Source: JBAYHN01 sp041666125
GTDB taxonomy: Bacteria > Patescibacteriota > Gracilibacteria > UBA1369 > UM-FILTER-53-11
Assembly: GCA_041666125.1 (NCBI GenBank)
Contig: JBAYHN010000003.1
Coordinates: 1 to 35,663 of the forward strand
Reading direction: 5' to 3'
Length of the DNA stretch: 35,663 nt
The translations under genes were made by a program, and so were the position numbers. A model generated the notes under the pieces. The model worked only from the letters and a program-made list of their open reading frames with translations. It had not been told where the DNA came from and made no database searches. Numbering within the stretch: position 1 is the first letter of the stretch; every line of letters begins with the position of its first letter. Below are positions 16,087 to 24,302 of the stretch, in pieces.

Positions 16087-18663
16087 ATGACTGATCCAAG
16101 ATTCGACAAATTCACAAAGGAAGCCAAGCAGGCGCTTGTAATTGCTCAGGATAAATCCAAGGAGGCGGGTTTGAATTATGTTGGTACAGAACACCTTCTA
16201 ATAGGTATTTTGACCCAATCTCATTCCCTGGGAGCCTCTGTATTGATGAATTTTGGGGTTTCTCTTGATAATGTATATTTGGTATTAAAAACAGTTGGCA
16301 GGGCTACTGGAGGTGCAGCGCCAAAACCAGGTGTTGGCGGCGGACTTTCTGGTTTTGCAAAACAAGTAATAGAAGACGCATTAAAGTGCGCCCACGAGTT
16401 TAATCATAATTTTGTTGGAACGGAACATATTCTTTATGCTCTTTGTTCACAAGAAAATACTGCAGCAACGGTGATTTTGGAAAACATGAAGATCAATCCT
16501 CAACAAATAAAAGAGGCAATTGTTCAGATTTTTAAACGAAATCAGGATGTTACTTCAAAAGCTCCGGGTCAGCAGGGACAAATGAATCCGCTGGAATTCT
16601 TCTTGAGTGGATTGCATGGAGTTTTGGCCGGTTCAGAAAAAGAGGCTAAAGATTCTTACAAACATAAACAGGGAGATAAACAGGAAAAATCAAAAACTCC
16701 TGCTTTGGATTATTTTACTACCGACATGACTGCGGATTGCAGAAAAGGAAAATTGGAACCGGTGGTTGGAAGGCACAAAGAAATTGACCGCGTAATTTCT
16801 ATTTTAAATCGCAAAACTAAAAACAATCCGGTGTTAATTGGCGAGCCGGGTGTTGGTAAGACAGCTGTTGTGGAAGGCCTTGTACATGCCATTGTTATGG
16901 AGCAAGTGCCAAATAATCTTTTGGATAAACGTATTTTGTCTTTGTCTATGGCTTCGGTTGTGGCAGGAACAAAATATCGCGGAGAATTTGAAGAAAGAAT
17001 TAAACAAATAATTGACGAAGCTACCACTCAAACAAATGTAATTCTATTTATTGATGAATTGCATACTGTGATTGGTGCCGGTAGCGCAGAAGGCAGTTTG
17101 GATGCTGCAAATATTCTAAAACCGGCTTTGGCCCGTGGGAAAATGCAGGTTGTTGGTGCAACTACAACGGCGGATTATCGCAAACACGTGGAAAGCGATC
17201 CAGCCTTGGAACGCAGATTCCAGCCAGTAATGGTAAATGAACCAACGGAAGAAGAAACTGTAGAAATTTTGAAGGGAATTAGAAAGGGTTACGAAGATCA
17301 CCACAATCAAATTATTCAGGATGCAGCGTTGCAAGCTGCGGTTACGCTTTCAAAAAGATATATAAACGATAGATTTTTGCCGGATAAAGCAATTGACCTT
17401 ATGGATGAGGCTGCGGCATTAAAAAGGACAAAAGAAAAAGGTACGTCCGATGCGGCCAGAAAAATTCAACAGGAGTTAACTCAAATTATAAAGAAAAAAG
17501 AAGAGGCCGTTTCTTCACAAGATTATGAAGTGGCAGCTCAACTTCGTTGTAAAGAATTGGAATTAAATCAAAAAATGGAACAGGCCAAAAAAGTGGTTAC
17601 GCCAAGGCAAGATCGCGAACAAGTAACTCCGGAAGATATTGCTCGCGTTGTTTCCAATATGACTGGTGTGCCGGTAAATAGCCTTGTTAAAGCGGATATA
17701 GATAAACTCATGAAGCTGGAAGAACTTTTGCATAAGAGAATTATTGGGCAAGAAGAGGCGGTTTCGGAAGTTGCAAAAGCCATTAGACGTTCACGTGCAG
17801 GAATTTCCGACGAGAGACGTCCTATTGCTTCGTTTATTTTTATGGGACCAACTGGAGTTGGCAAAACGGAGCTTGTAAAAGCTCTCGCTGCCGAAGTTTA
17901 TAACGATCCAAACGCTCTAATAAAAATAGACATGAGCGAATTTATGGAACGCCACAATACGAGCAGACTTGTTGGTACAACTGCCGGTTATGTTGGCTAT
18001 GATGAGGGCGGCGGCCTTACTGAATCAGTTCGCAAAAAACCATATTCGGTAATTCTTTTTGATGAAATTGAAAAGGCTCATCCGGATGTATTTAATATAC
18101 TTTTGCAGATTTTGGAAGATGGCGTTTTGACTGATGGTAAAGGCCGAAAAGTGGATTTCAAAAATACAATTATAGTAATGACTTCGAATATCGGTGCCAA
18201 AAAACTAACCGATAAAGCAGGAGATATAGGTTTCGATATTCCAAAAAATAAATTAAAAAAGGTTGAAGATGAATATAATGAGGCCAAAGAATCTATTTTG
18301 GAGGAATTAAAAGATCACTTTAAGCCAGAATTCTTGAACAGAGTGGATAAAATTGTTGTATTTAGCGCTCTTACTCACGAAAATATTAAGGAAATTGTAA
18401 GGCTACATACCGAAAAACTGGAAAAGAGGCTTTCTGGTCGCAAACTTTCCATAAGATTAACGCCACAGGCTCTGGAATATCTTGCCAAGCAAAGCTTTGA
18501 TCCAAAATATGGCGCCCGTCCGGTAAGACGAAAAATTCAGGATTTGGTAGAAGATCCTCTAACTCAAAAATTGCTCGAAGGTGTCTTTAAGGAAAAAGAT
18601 ATTATAAAGATTGCTCTGGAAAAAGGCGGAGGATTGCAGCTTACAAAGACGAGAGTTAAGTAG
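16087..18663 (+). CDS. clpC: ClpC-type AAA+ unfoldase of the Clp protease
   Basis: An 858-residue ATP-dependent unfoldase. Two Clp_N repeats (about 1-150; KFTKEAKQALVIAQ and GFAKQVIEDALKCA) bind adaptors and substrates. AAA1 has Walker A GEPGVGKT (252-259) and Walker B LFIDELH. A UVR-like middle segment (about 467-502, KKKEEAVSSQDYEVAAQLR) is the short ClpC type, not the long ClpB coiled coil. AAA2 has GPTGVGKT (587-594) and LFDEIEKAHPDVFN. IGF at 714-716 matches the ClpP-docking loop, so it should work with ClpP rather than as a disaggregase alone. The CIRCE-covered promoter upstream indicates HrcA control. No Shine-Dalgarno sequence is seen at the ATG. Confidence 0.96.
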   Translation: MTDPRFDKFTKEAKQALVIAQDKSKEAGLNYVGTEHLLIGILTQSHSLGASVLMNFGVSLDNVYLVLKTVGRATGGAAPKPGVGGGLSGFAKQVIEDALKCAHEFNHNFVGTEHILYALCSQENTAATVILENMKINPQQIKEAIVQIFKRNQDVTSKAPGQQGQMNPLEFFLSGLHGVLAGSEKEAKDSYKHKQGDKQEKSKTPALDYFTTDMTADCRKGKLEPVVGRHKEIDRVISILNRKTKNNPVLIGEPGVGKTAVVEGLVHAIVMEQVPNNLLDKRILSLSMASVVAGTKYRGEFEERIKQIIDEATTQTNVILFIDELHTVIGAGSAEGSLDAANILKPALARGKMQVVGATTTADYRKHVESDPALERRFQPVMVNEPTEEETVEILKGIRKGYEDHHNQIIQDAALQAAVTLSKRYINDRFLPDKAIDLMDEAAALKRTKEKGTSDAARKIQQELTQIIKKKEEAVSSQDYEVAAQLRCKELELNQKMEQAKKVVTPRQDREQVTPEDIARVVSNMTGVPVNSLVKADIDKLMKLEELLHKRIIGQEEAVSEVAKAIRRSRAGISDERRPIASFIFMGPTGVGKTELVKALAAEVYNDPNALIKIDMSEFMERHNTSRLVGTTAGYVGYDEGGGLTESVRKKPYSVILFDEIEKAHPDVFNILLQILEDGVLTDGKGRKVDFKNTIIVMTSNIGAKKLTDKAGDIGFDIPKNKLKKVEDEYNEAKESILEELKDHFKPEFLNRVDKIVVFSALTHENIKEIVRLHTEKLEKRLSGRKLSIRLTPQALEYLAKQSFDPKYGARPVRRKIQDLVEDPLTQKLLEGVFKEKDIIKIALEKGGGLQLTKTRVK

Positions 18664-18689
18664 CACGCCGAAGCGCAGCGAAGGCGCTA
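18661..18689 (+). other. Hairpin starting at the clpC stop codon
   Basis: TAGC-(AC)-GCC pairs with GGC-GCTA around a 13-base loop; the first three bases are the clpC stop. There is no U-tract after it on the plus strand. It fills most of the 44 bases between the convergent clpC and queH genes, so it could protect 3' ends or weakly terminate, but it is not a standard terminator. Confidence 0.35.
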
Positions 18690-18707
18690 TACAAAAATGG
18701 GTATGAA

Positions 18708-19271
18708 TTATTGCTCCGATATTATTATAGTTGGCGAATGAGACTTGCTGCTATAAATGCAACCACAGTAGTTTTGCCTATATATTCCCCTCTCGTCGAT
18801 CATTTTTCGCGCTAATTCTTGGCGTCCATCTTTTTTCCAGTCTGCAGGATAATATTTAACTCCGTATTTTTCGCCAAGCGCTTCGCCAATTGGATTTATT
18901 ACTTCCGCTTTTTTGTTGCGGCCACTTGTGAGGCTTGTGCAAAATAAATCGCATCCGTGTTCTTTTGCGTACTTTGCCGTGCGCTCAAGTCGCAGCCTAA
19001 AGCACTGCACGCAGCGTTTCCCTCCTTCCGGTTCGCCTTCCAGCCCTTTTACAGCCCTCTTCCATTCCTCAACTTCATAATCCGCATCCACCATTGGAAT
19101 TTTCCACTCCTCGCAAATTTGAATCACATATTTTTTGCGCTTCAAATATTCCTCTTCCGGATAAATATTTGGATTATAAAAGAACACAGTAAGGTCGAAT
19201 TTTGCCTTTAGCTCATCAATAATCGCGATGCTGCAAGGTGCACAACAGGTATGTAGTAGTAGTTTCTGCAT
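18708..19271 (-). CDS. queH: Epoxyqueuosine reductase QueH
   Basis: A 187-residue protein of the QueH (former DUF208) family, the non-cobalamin enzyme that reduces epoxyqueuosine to queuosine in tRNA. The signature HTCCAPCS (H7-S14, C9, C10, C13), the pair C87-VQ-C90 (KRCVQCFRLRLE) and YCGC (C169, C171) are present, matching the iron-sulfur and active-site cysteines of the family. YNPNIYPEEEYLKRK is also typical. It is a single minus-strand gene, convergent with clpC. No other queuosine genes (tgt, queA, queC-F) are in the window, so the cell may take up or salvage a precursor; that is an inference. Confidence 0.93.
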   Translation of the reverse strand: MQKLLLHTCCAPCSIAIIDELKAKFDLTVFFYNPNIYPEEEYLKRKKYVIQICEEWKIPMVDADYEVEEWKRAVKGLEGEPEGGKRCVQCFRLRLERTAKYAKEHGCDLFCTSLTSGRNKKAEVINPIGEALGEKYGVKYYPADWKKDGRQELARKMIDERGIYRQNYCGCIYSSKSHSPTIIISEQ

Positions 19272-19470
19272 AAATCAGAGGAATTATATCATCTAAAGCA
19301 TTTTGGCTAGCTTGACCTTGGCAAGCCCCGCCGCCTGGGCTTTGGCACTCGCTTTAGCTTGACCAGATGGCTATCCTTACGTATACTTCCACTGCTTTGT
19401 AGCGGTTTAATAGATGAAGTCGCCGCCCAAAAGCATTCTTATATAAAGCAACTTCATCATAAAATTCGAT
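19272..19470. other. Gene-free stretch with direct and inverted repeats between queH and rpsA
   Basis: These 199 bases separate the divergent queH and S1 genes. They hold two copies of TAGCTTGACC (19308-19317 and 19355-19364), each preceded by TTTGGC; a hairpin AAGCCC-N8-GGGCTT (about 19323-19342); and an 8-base inverted repeat GATGAAGT (19413-19420) / ACTTCATC (19451-19458) just before the S1 start. AT-rich TATAAA (19440-19445) and TAAAAT (19460-19465) are possible -10 elements, without good -35 partners. The part 19310-19345 is more GC-rich than its surroundings. No tRNA or ORF is visible. It may be the regulatory region of rpsA. Confidence 0.5.
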
Positions 19471-20667
19471 ATGCCGCAAATAGCCGCATCCTCATCTTCT
19501 TCATCCGCAATAATGGATGATCTTCTTTTACATGGTCCAGTAATGCAGTCGCCAAAACTTGGTTCACTTGTTGAAGGCGAAGTAATTGATATTTTTGGAA
19601 ATAAGATTTTATTGGATATTCAGGGCGTTGCCACAGGTATGATTTCCGGTAAGGAATCACAAGATAGTGGAGACACTCTTAAGGAATTAAAAGCTGGAGA
19701 TAAGATTTCGGCTTATGTAATAGATGAGGAAAACGAAGAAGGCTATTTTGTCCTTTCTCTACGCCGTGCAAGTCAAGAACGCACATGGAGAAAATTTATG
19801 AAGGCATTCGACACTGGCGAAATTATTACAGTTACTATTCACGAAGCCAATAAGGGCGGATTGCTTGTTTTGGTTGATGGCATTAAAGGATTTATACCGG
19901 TTTCTCAGCTTGCTCCAATGCATTATCCTCGTGTTGATTCTGCAAATCCTTCACAGATTCTTTCCCGTCTTCAAAAACTTGTTGGAACACAACTTAAAGT
20001 TAAAATTATTAATGTTGACCAGACAGGAGGAAAATTAATTTTGTCCGAAAAGTCAGCTCTGGAAGAACAACGTGTTGATGCTTTAAAGAGTTTACAAGCA
20101 GGTCAAACAGTACACGGAGTTATTTCCGGCATTGTTAAATTTGGTATTTTCGTCGCATTCGAAGGACTTGAGGGACTTGTACATATTTCCGAAATTGAAT
20201 GGGGTCATGTAAAAGATCCTGTTATGTACGGAAAGATTGGAGACATTGTTGATGTTCAAGTAATAGGCATTGATGGAGATAAAATTTCACTTTCAATGAA
20301 GAGACTAACTCCTGATCCATGGCAGAAGGCCGCGGATAAATATACTGTTGGCACTGTTGTAAAAGGCAGAGTTGATAGAATTACTCAATTTGGAGTGTTT
20401 GTTAAATTGGAAGACGACATTAGCGGTCTTATTCACCTTTCCGAGCTTTCACACGAACAGGTAAAAGAACCACAAAAATTCGTTAAGATTGGCGAGGATG
20501 TGGATGTAAAGATCATCGCTATTGATCCTGAAGATCACAGAATCGGACTTTCTATCAAAGCTCTTCAAGAACCACCTAAGGAAGACGAGAAGAAGGCCGT
20601 TGAAGAAGACAAATCTGAAGAAACTAAGGAAAAAGCTTCTAAGAAAAAGGCTGTAAAAGAGGCTTAA
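19471..20667 (+). CDS. rpsA: Ribosomal protein S1 (four S1 domains)
   Basis: A 398-residue RNA-binding protein of the small subunit. Four S1/OB domains are visible at about 31-101 (LGSLVEGEVIDIFGNKILLD), 112-193, 206-276 (GQTVHGVISGIVKFGIFVAF) and 291-366 (GTVVKGRVDRITQFGVFVKL), then a Lys/Glu-rich tail of about 30 residues. E. coli S1 has six domains; four is common in other phyla. The last two domains are the most canonical (GLVHISE, GLIHLSE). The start is uncertain: ATG 19471 gives a Ser-rich leader (SSSSSS), while ATG 19513 (MDDLL) would begin close to domain 1. Neither has a Shine-Dalgarno sequence. Because most genes here lack such sites, S1-assisted or leaderless initiation may matter in this organism. 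Confidence 0.9.
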   Translation: MPQIAASSSSSSAIMDDLLLHGPVMQSPKLGSLVEGEVIDIFGNKILLDIQGVATGMISGKESQDSGDTLKELKAGDKISAYVIDEENEEGYFVLSLRRASQERTWRKFMKAFDTGEIITVTIHEANKGGLLVLVDGIKGFIPVSQLAPMHYPRVDSANPSQILSRLQKLVGTQLKVKIINVDQTGGKLILSEKSALEEQRVDALKSLQAGQTVHGVISGIVKFGIFVAFEGLEGLVHISEIEWGHVKDPVMYGKIGDIVDVQVIGIDGDKISLSMKRLTPDPWQKAADKYTVGTVVKGRVDRITQFGVFVKLEDDISGLIHLSELSHEQVKEPQKFVKIGEDVDVKIIAIDPEDHRIGLSIKALQEPPKEDEKKAVEEDKSEETKEKASKKKAVKEA

Positions 20668-20714
20668 TTTCTCCTGTTTTCAGGTTAAATCCCCTTCCCC
20701 AGATTAGTTATTTG

Positions 20715-20723
20715 TGTTATATT
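20715..20723 (+). promoter_or_regulatory. Extended -10 promoter of the second TraG-like gene
   Basis: TGTTATATT preceded by G, ending 20 bases before ATG 20744, without a -35 match. AAAGG at 20732-20736, 7 bases before the ATG, is one of the few Shine-Dalgarno-like sequences in the window. A short CCTG-TTTT-CAGG hairpin lies just upstream, after the rpsA stop. Confidence 0.5.
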
Positions 20724-20743
20724 GAATATGTAAAGGTCTTTTT

Positions 20744-22990
20744 ATGATGCCAAAGGATAAAGCACTGCTTCTAATAAGAATCCCTCAAGAGATTGAGAAA
20801 AGGGTGCTTTCTTTCGAGCAGTTACTCGTGAACATACATGAGATTATGCATCATCATGTATTTTCGTTCGAAATGACGTCATATAATCAGCATATTTACT
20901 TTTTTACATGTGTTGAACGAAGGCTAAAAGAGCTTATAGAAGGCCAGATTTATGCACAGTATCCTTTTGCTGAAATAGAAGAAGTTGCAGATTATTCCAA
21001 GCCGGATGTGTTGGAGCGCGGTTTTGCCGGTACGGAACTCAAACTAATGCGATCCGACATCATTCCAATTAAAACATTTAAGGAATTTGAAGGAGATTCT
21101 TTGGCTGGTATTTTTTCTGTTATGACAAAAGCCGAGGAAGATGAGCAAGTGTGGATTCAGGTATTCGTAGAGCCACTTGCGGATGATTGGAAATTGAATT
21201 TTACCCGTTCGTGGAAGATGCGCTTAAACAATATCAAGTTGTATTTCCGCTTTAAGAATTATTTCAAATTAAAGTCGGCAAAGGCAATGCGCGAAATGGA
21301 AAAAGAAGCCTATAAAGAAAAAGCCGAACATCATTCATATAAAACCTCTGTGCGTATTGCATATGTTTCCAAAACCAAGGAAAAAGCTCAGCAAAAGCTG
21401 CACGTGCTCATAAAGGCATTTATGCAGTTTAATACAATTGATTTAAATGGATTTAAACCAATAAAGTTTCTTAGGATGCAGAACTTTTTGAAGAGTTACC
21501 AAGAACGTTCGATGCCGAAAGATGCCTTTAATTTAAGCTCTCTTGAACTTGCGAGTATTTATCACTTCCCTCACCCGGATGATGTGCCTCACATTGTTCA
21601 CGTGTTGGCAAAAAAGGCCGAACCGCCACGAGATTTACCGCGCGAAGGTGTTGTTGCTGCGGATAAATTGTCACTTTTTGGAGTTACTAATTTTCACAAT
21701 CAGAATTTTAAATTTGGGATCAAGCGCGAAGATCGTCGCAGGCATCTTTATGTCGTGGGTAAGAGCGGTACTGGTAAATCAAAAATGCTCGAACTTTTGA
21801 TTAAAGAAGATATTTTGGCGGGTCGTGGAGTTGGAGTTTTGGATCCTCATGGCGATTTGGTGGATTCCATTTTGAAATATATTCCAAAAGAAAGAATTGA
21901 CGATGTTGTGTATTTTAATCCGGCTGATTTTGATTTCCCTGTCGCATTTAATCCTCTTGAGCAAGTTCCTCCAGAGATGAGAGTGCGCGTAACAATCGGC
22001 TTTATTGATATCTTTAAAAAGCTCTTTGGCAACAACTGGACCAATAGGCTTGAGCACGTTTTGCGTTATACCACGCTCGCTCTTTTGGATTCTCCAAATA
22101 CGACTGTGCTTTCGATTTTAAAAATGCTTTCGGATAAAAATTACAGACAAAAAATTGTTTCCAGAATTCAGGATTCGGTTATTAAAAACTTTTGGGTTAA
22201 TGAATTTGCGGCATGGAGTGAGAAGTTTGATAACGAGGCAATTATGCCAATTTTGAATAAAGTTGGTCAGTTTGTTTCCACTTCACTCATTAGAAATATA
22301 GTTGGTCAGACTGCAAATAAAATTAATATTCAGGAAATAATGGATCAGGGAAAAATCCTTTTAATGCGTATTTCTAAAGGTAATCTTGGTGAAGAAAATG
22401 CCGCGCTTATTGGTTCAATGGTCGTTACAAAAATTCAACAAGCTGCAATGGCCAGAACCGGAACTGCGGAAGAAGATCGCCGCGATTTTTACCTCTATTG
22501 CGATGAGTTCCAATATTTCGCAACAGACACTTTTGCAGAAATATTATCGGAAGCTCGCAAATATCATTTGAACCTGACCATGGCTCACCAATATATGGGC
22601 CAGCTTTCTCACATGATAAGAACAACGGCTTTTGGTAACGTTGGTACAATCATAAATTTCCGCGTTGGTGCCGAAGATGCCGCAATTTTGGAAAATGAAT
22701 ACACGCCAATATTTAAGGTTAGAGATATTATTAATCTTGGTGTTCGAGAGTTTTACGTAAAGATGTCTGTTGATGGTGAATTGCGCGACGCGTTCTCTGG
22801 TCGCACTCTTAATGTTGCCACTCCAAAAGAACATTTTACCGATGAAATAATCCGTCGTTCACGTGCAAAATACGCAAATCCAAGATCGGAAGTCGAAGCG
22901 GAACTTAAGAAATGGGACGAATCTGCCAGCGAGGCGGACAATGCAGCCACGGGTTCAATTGAACAAAAATTCGCTGAACCTCTCATTTAA
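20744..22990 (+). CDS. Soluble TraG/VirD4-like (HerA/FtsK-superfamily) ATPase
   Basis: A 748-residue paralogue of the protein at 3779, without its N-terminal membrane helix. The N-terminal part (about 1-300) shares the other protein's pattern (IYFFTCVERRLKELIEGQIYAQYPFAEIEEV against IYLYIVLPRHLIALFDKQ...YPDAYIEQV, each followed by an IPIKTF/FPIRTF segment). The motor has Walker A G339-KSGTGK-S346, VLDPHGDLVDSIL, and Walker B LYCDEFQYF (D587, E588), then SEARKYHLNLTMAHQYMGQL. Lacking an anchor, it may act with a membrane partner, perhaps the 3779 protein. It starts with two ATGs in a row; 20744 fits the AAAGG site best. The cysteine-rich gene begins 5 bases after its stop, implying one transcript. 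The substrate is unknown. Confidence 0.82.
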   Translation: MMPKDKALLLIRIPQEIEKRVLSFEQLLVNIHEIMHHHVFSFEMTSYNQHIYFFTCVERRLKELIEGQIYAQYPFAEIEEVADYSKPDVLERGFAGTELKLMRSDIIPIKTFKEFEGDSLAGIFSVMTKAEEDEQVWIQVFVEPLADDWKLNFTRSWKMRLNNIKLYFRFKNYFKLKSAKAMREMEKEAYKEKAEHHSYKTSVRIAYVSKTKEKAQQKLHVLIKAFMQFNTIDLNGFKPIKFLRMQNFLKSYQERSMPKDAFNLSSLELASIYHFPHPDDVPHIVHVLAKKAEPPRDLPREGVVAADKLSLFGVTNFHNQNFKFGIKREDRRRHLYVVGKSGTGKSKMLELLIKEDILAGRGVGVLDPHGDLVDSILKYIPKERIDDVVYFNPADFDFPVAFNPLEQVPPEMRVRVTIGFIDIFKKLFGNNWTNRLEHVLRYTTLALLDSPNTTVLSILKMLSDKNYRQKIVSRIQDSVIKNFWVNEFAAWSEKFDNEAIMPILNKVGQFVSTSLIRNIVGQTANKINIQEIMDQGKILLMRISKGNLGEENAALIGSMVVTKIQQAAMARTGTAEEDRRDFYLYCDEFQYFATDTFAEILSEARKYHLNLTMAHQYMGQLSHMIRTTAFGNVGTIINFRVGAEDAAILENEYTPIFKVRDIINLGVREFYVKMSVDGELRDAFSGRTLNVATPKEHFTDEIIRRSRAKYANPRSEVEAELKKWDESASEADNAATGSIEQKFAEPLI

Positions 22991-22995
22991 AAAAT

Positions 22996-23934
22996 ATGGA
23001 TTTTATCACCGAATTAAAAAATCTGGTTCTTATTAAACCTCTCTGTGCGCTTAATAATAAGTCGTCCGAAAACTGCGACTTTGCGGATTACTCACATCGC
23101 TCGAAGAATATTTATATGAGTTGGTTTGTAACCGAGTCCGAAGATTGCTACTACAGCGAATACCTAATGAAATGTCGCGATTGCATAGATTGTATTCAAA
23201 TGTCTTCGTGCGAGCTTTGCTTGGAATGCACAGACTGTAGCGGTCTTTATAACTGTTCTCATTTGCAAGATTGCCACAATTGTTCAAATTGTAATTTTTG
23301 TTATGACTGCCTAAATTGCAAAGATTGTTTTGGATCTTTTGGCCTTCGTCAGCAAAAATTCTGCATTTTCAATAAATCATATTCCGAAGAAACTTATAGA
23401 GAGAAACTCGAAATTTTAAAGAAAAATTCGCCGGAAAAAATACTTTCGATCCTGGAGCCGGAATTCGAAAAACATCCGCGTCTTTATTCTCGGCTTTTAA
23501 AAGGCGGAGAAAAATGCACCGGCGATTATATTTATTTCAGCAAAAACTGCCATAGATGTTTTAACATAAGAAATACGAGCGACGCGGCTTATGTATCGGA
23601 TTTTTTGGATCCTCAAAATAATTCCAGCGAAGTAATGGATTGTGATTTTTGTTATAACCTTGAGCTCTGTTACGACTGTTTTAATTCCAATTCTTGTAAT
23701 AACTGCAATTTTATAGAGAATTGCATGGGCTGCATTGACTCCGAATACTGCACCAACTGTTATTCCTGCCAGAACTGCTTTGGATGTGCCTATATTATGA
23801 ATAAACAGTACTGTGTGCTTAATAGACAGTGCACCAGAGAGGAATACCTCTCCATATTGGCCAAACTCAAGAAAGAGCTTAAAAAGTCCCATCAATATGG
23901 GAAATCTCTTGCGGACATCATTAAATCGACATAA
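22996..23934 (+). CDS. Cysteine-rich repeat protein, first copy
   Basis: A 312-residue protein with 37 cysteines. I know no function for the family, although similar proteins occur in Patescibacteria. It has two Cys-rich halves. Half 1 (about 26-102) runs CRDCIDC...CELCLECTDC...CHNCSNCNFCYDC; half 2 (about 217-291) runs CDFCYNLELCYDC...CTNCYSCQNCFGC. Each half ends in an FG segment followed by a QxxxC(I/V)xN(K/R) motif and a YxEExY-type helix (FNKSYSEETYREKLEIL; LNRQCTREEYLSILAKL). Between them is KCTGDYIYFSKNCHRCF. Within each half every Cys-Cys spacing is 3, 6, 9 or 24. No signal peptide or membrane segment is visible, so it is probably cytoplasmic and may bind metal. It starts 5 bases after the TraG-like gene. 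Confidence 0.8.
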   Translation: MDFITELKNLVLIKPLCALNNKSSENCDFADYSHRSKNIYMSWFVTESEDCYYSEYLMKCRDCIDCIQMSSCELCLECTDCSGLYNCSHLQDCHNCSNCNFCYDCLNCKDCFGSFGLRQQKFCIFNKSYSEETYREKLEILKKNSPEKILSILEPEFEKHPRLYSRLLKGGEKCTGDYIYFSKNCHRCFNIRNTSDAAYVSDFLDPQNNSSEVMDCDFCYNLELCYDCFNSNSCNNCNFIENCMGCIDSEYCTNCYSCQNCFGCAYIMNKQYCVLNRQCTREEYLSILAKLKKELKKSHQYGKSLADIIKST

Positions 23935-23960
23935 AATAGGGGTAATTTAACCTCACTAAT

Positions 23961-24242
23961 ATGGCAGACGCAACAATTAAAGAAGAAATTAAGACATGTG
24001 AAACCTGTCAAAAACAGTTTTTGATCATTCCTCAGGAACAAGAGTTCTACAAGAAAAAGGATTTGCCATGGCCTACGAATTGCCCAGAATGCCGTCAAAA
24101 GCGCAGGCTTTCTCTTCGTAATGAAAGAAAGCTATATAAGAGGAAGTGCGACAAATGCCAGAAGGATATTATCTCAACTTATGCTCCGGATTCGAAGTAC
24201 ATAGTGTATTGCCAAGAGTGTTTCTGGCAAAACATTGGATAA
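23961..24242 (+). CDS. Small zinc-ribbon protein, possibly the head of a split gene
   Basis: A 93-residue protein with four CxxC pairs: C13/C16, C41/C44, C63/C66 and C84/C87, enough for two tetra-Cys zinc sites. Between them are FLIIPQEQEFYKKKDLPWP, a basic stretch RQKRRLSLRNERKLYKRK that could touch nucleic acid, and STYAPDSKYIVYCQEC. From memory of Patescibacterial proteins, this zinc-ribbon block normally forms the N-terminus of a longer protein whose rest is a Cys-rich region like the next ORF. Here a TAA (24240-24242) ends it, but the same frame stays open for 20 codons up to the ATG of that ORF. So it may be a real small protein, or half of a disrupted gene. Confidence 0.7.
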   Translation: MADATIKEEIKTCETCQKQFLIIPQEQEFYKKKDLPWPTNCPECRQKRRLSLRNERKLYKRKCDKCQKDIISTYAPDSKYIVYCQECFWQNIG

Positions 24243-24302
24243 TTTGGCAAATGGCAGAAAATTGGCTACAATTGGAGATCTAAGTATTTAGAAAAAAGGT
24301 GT

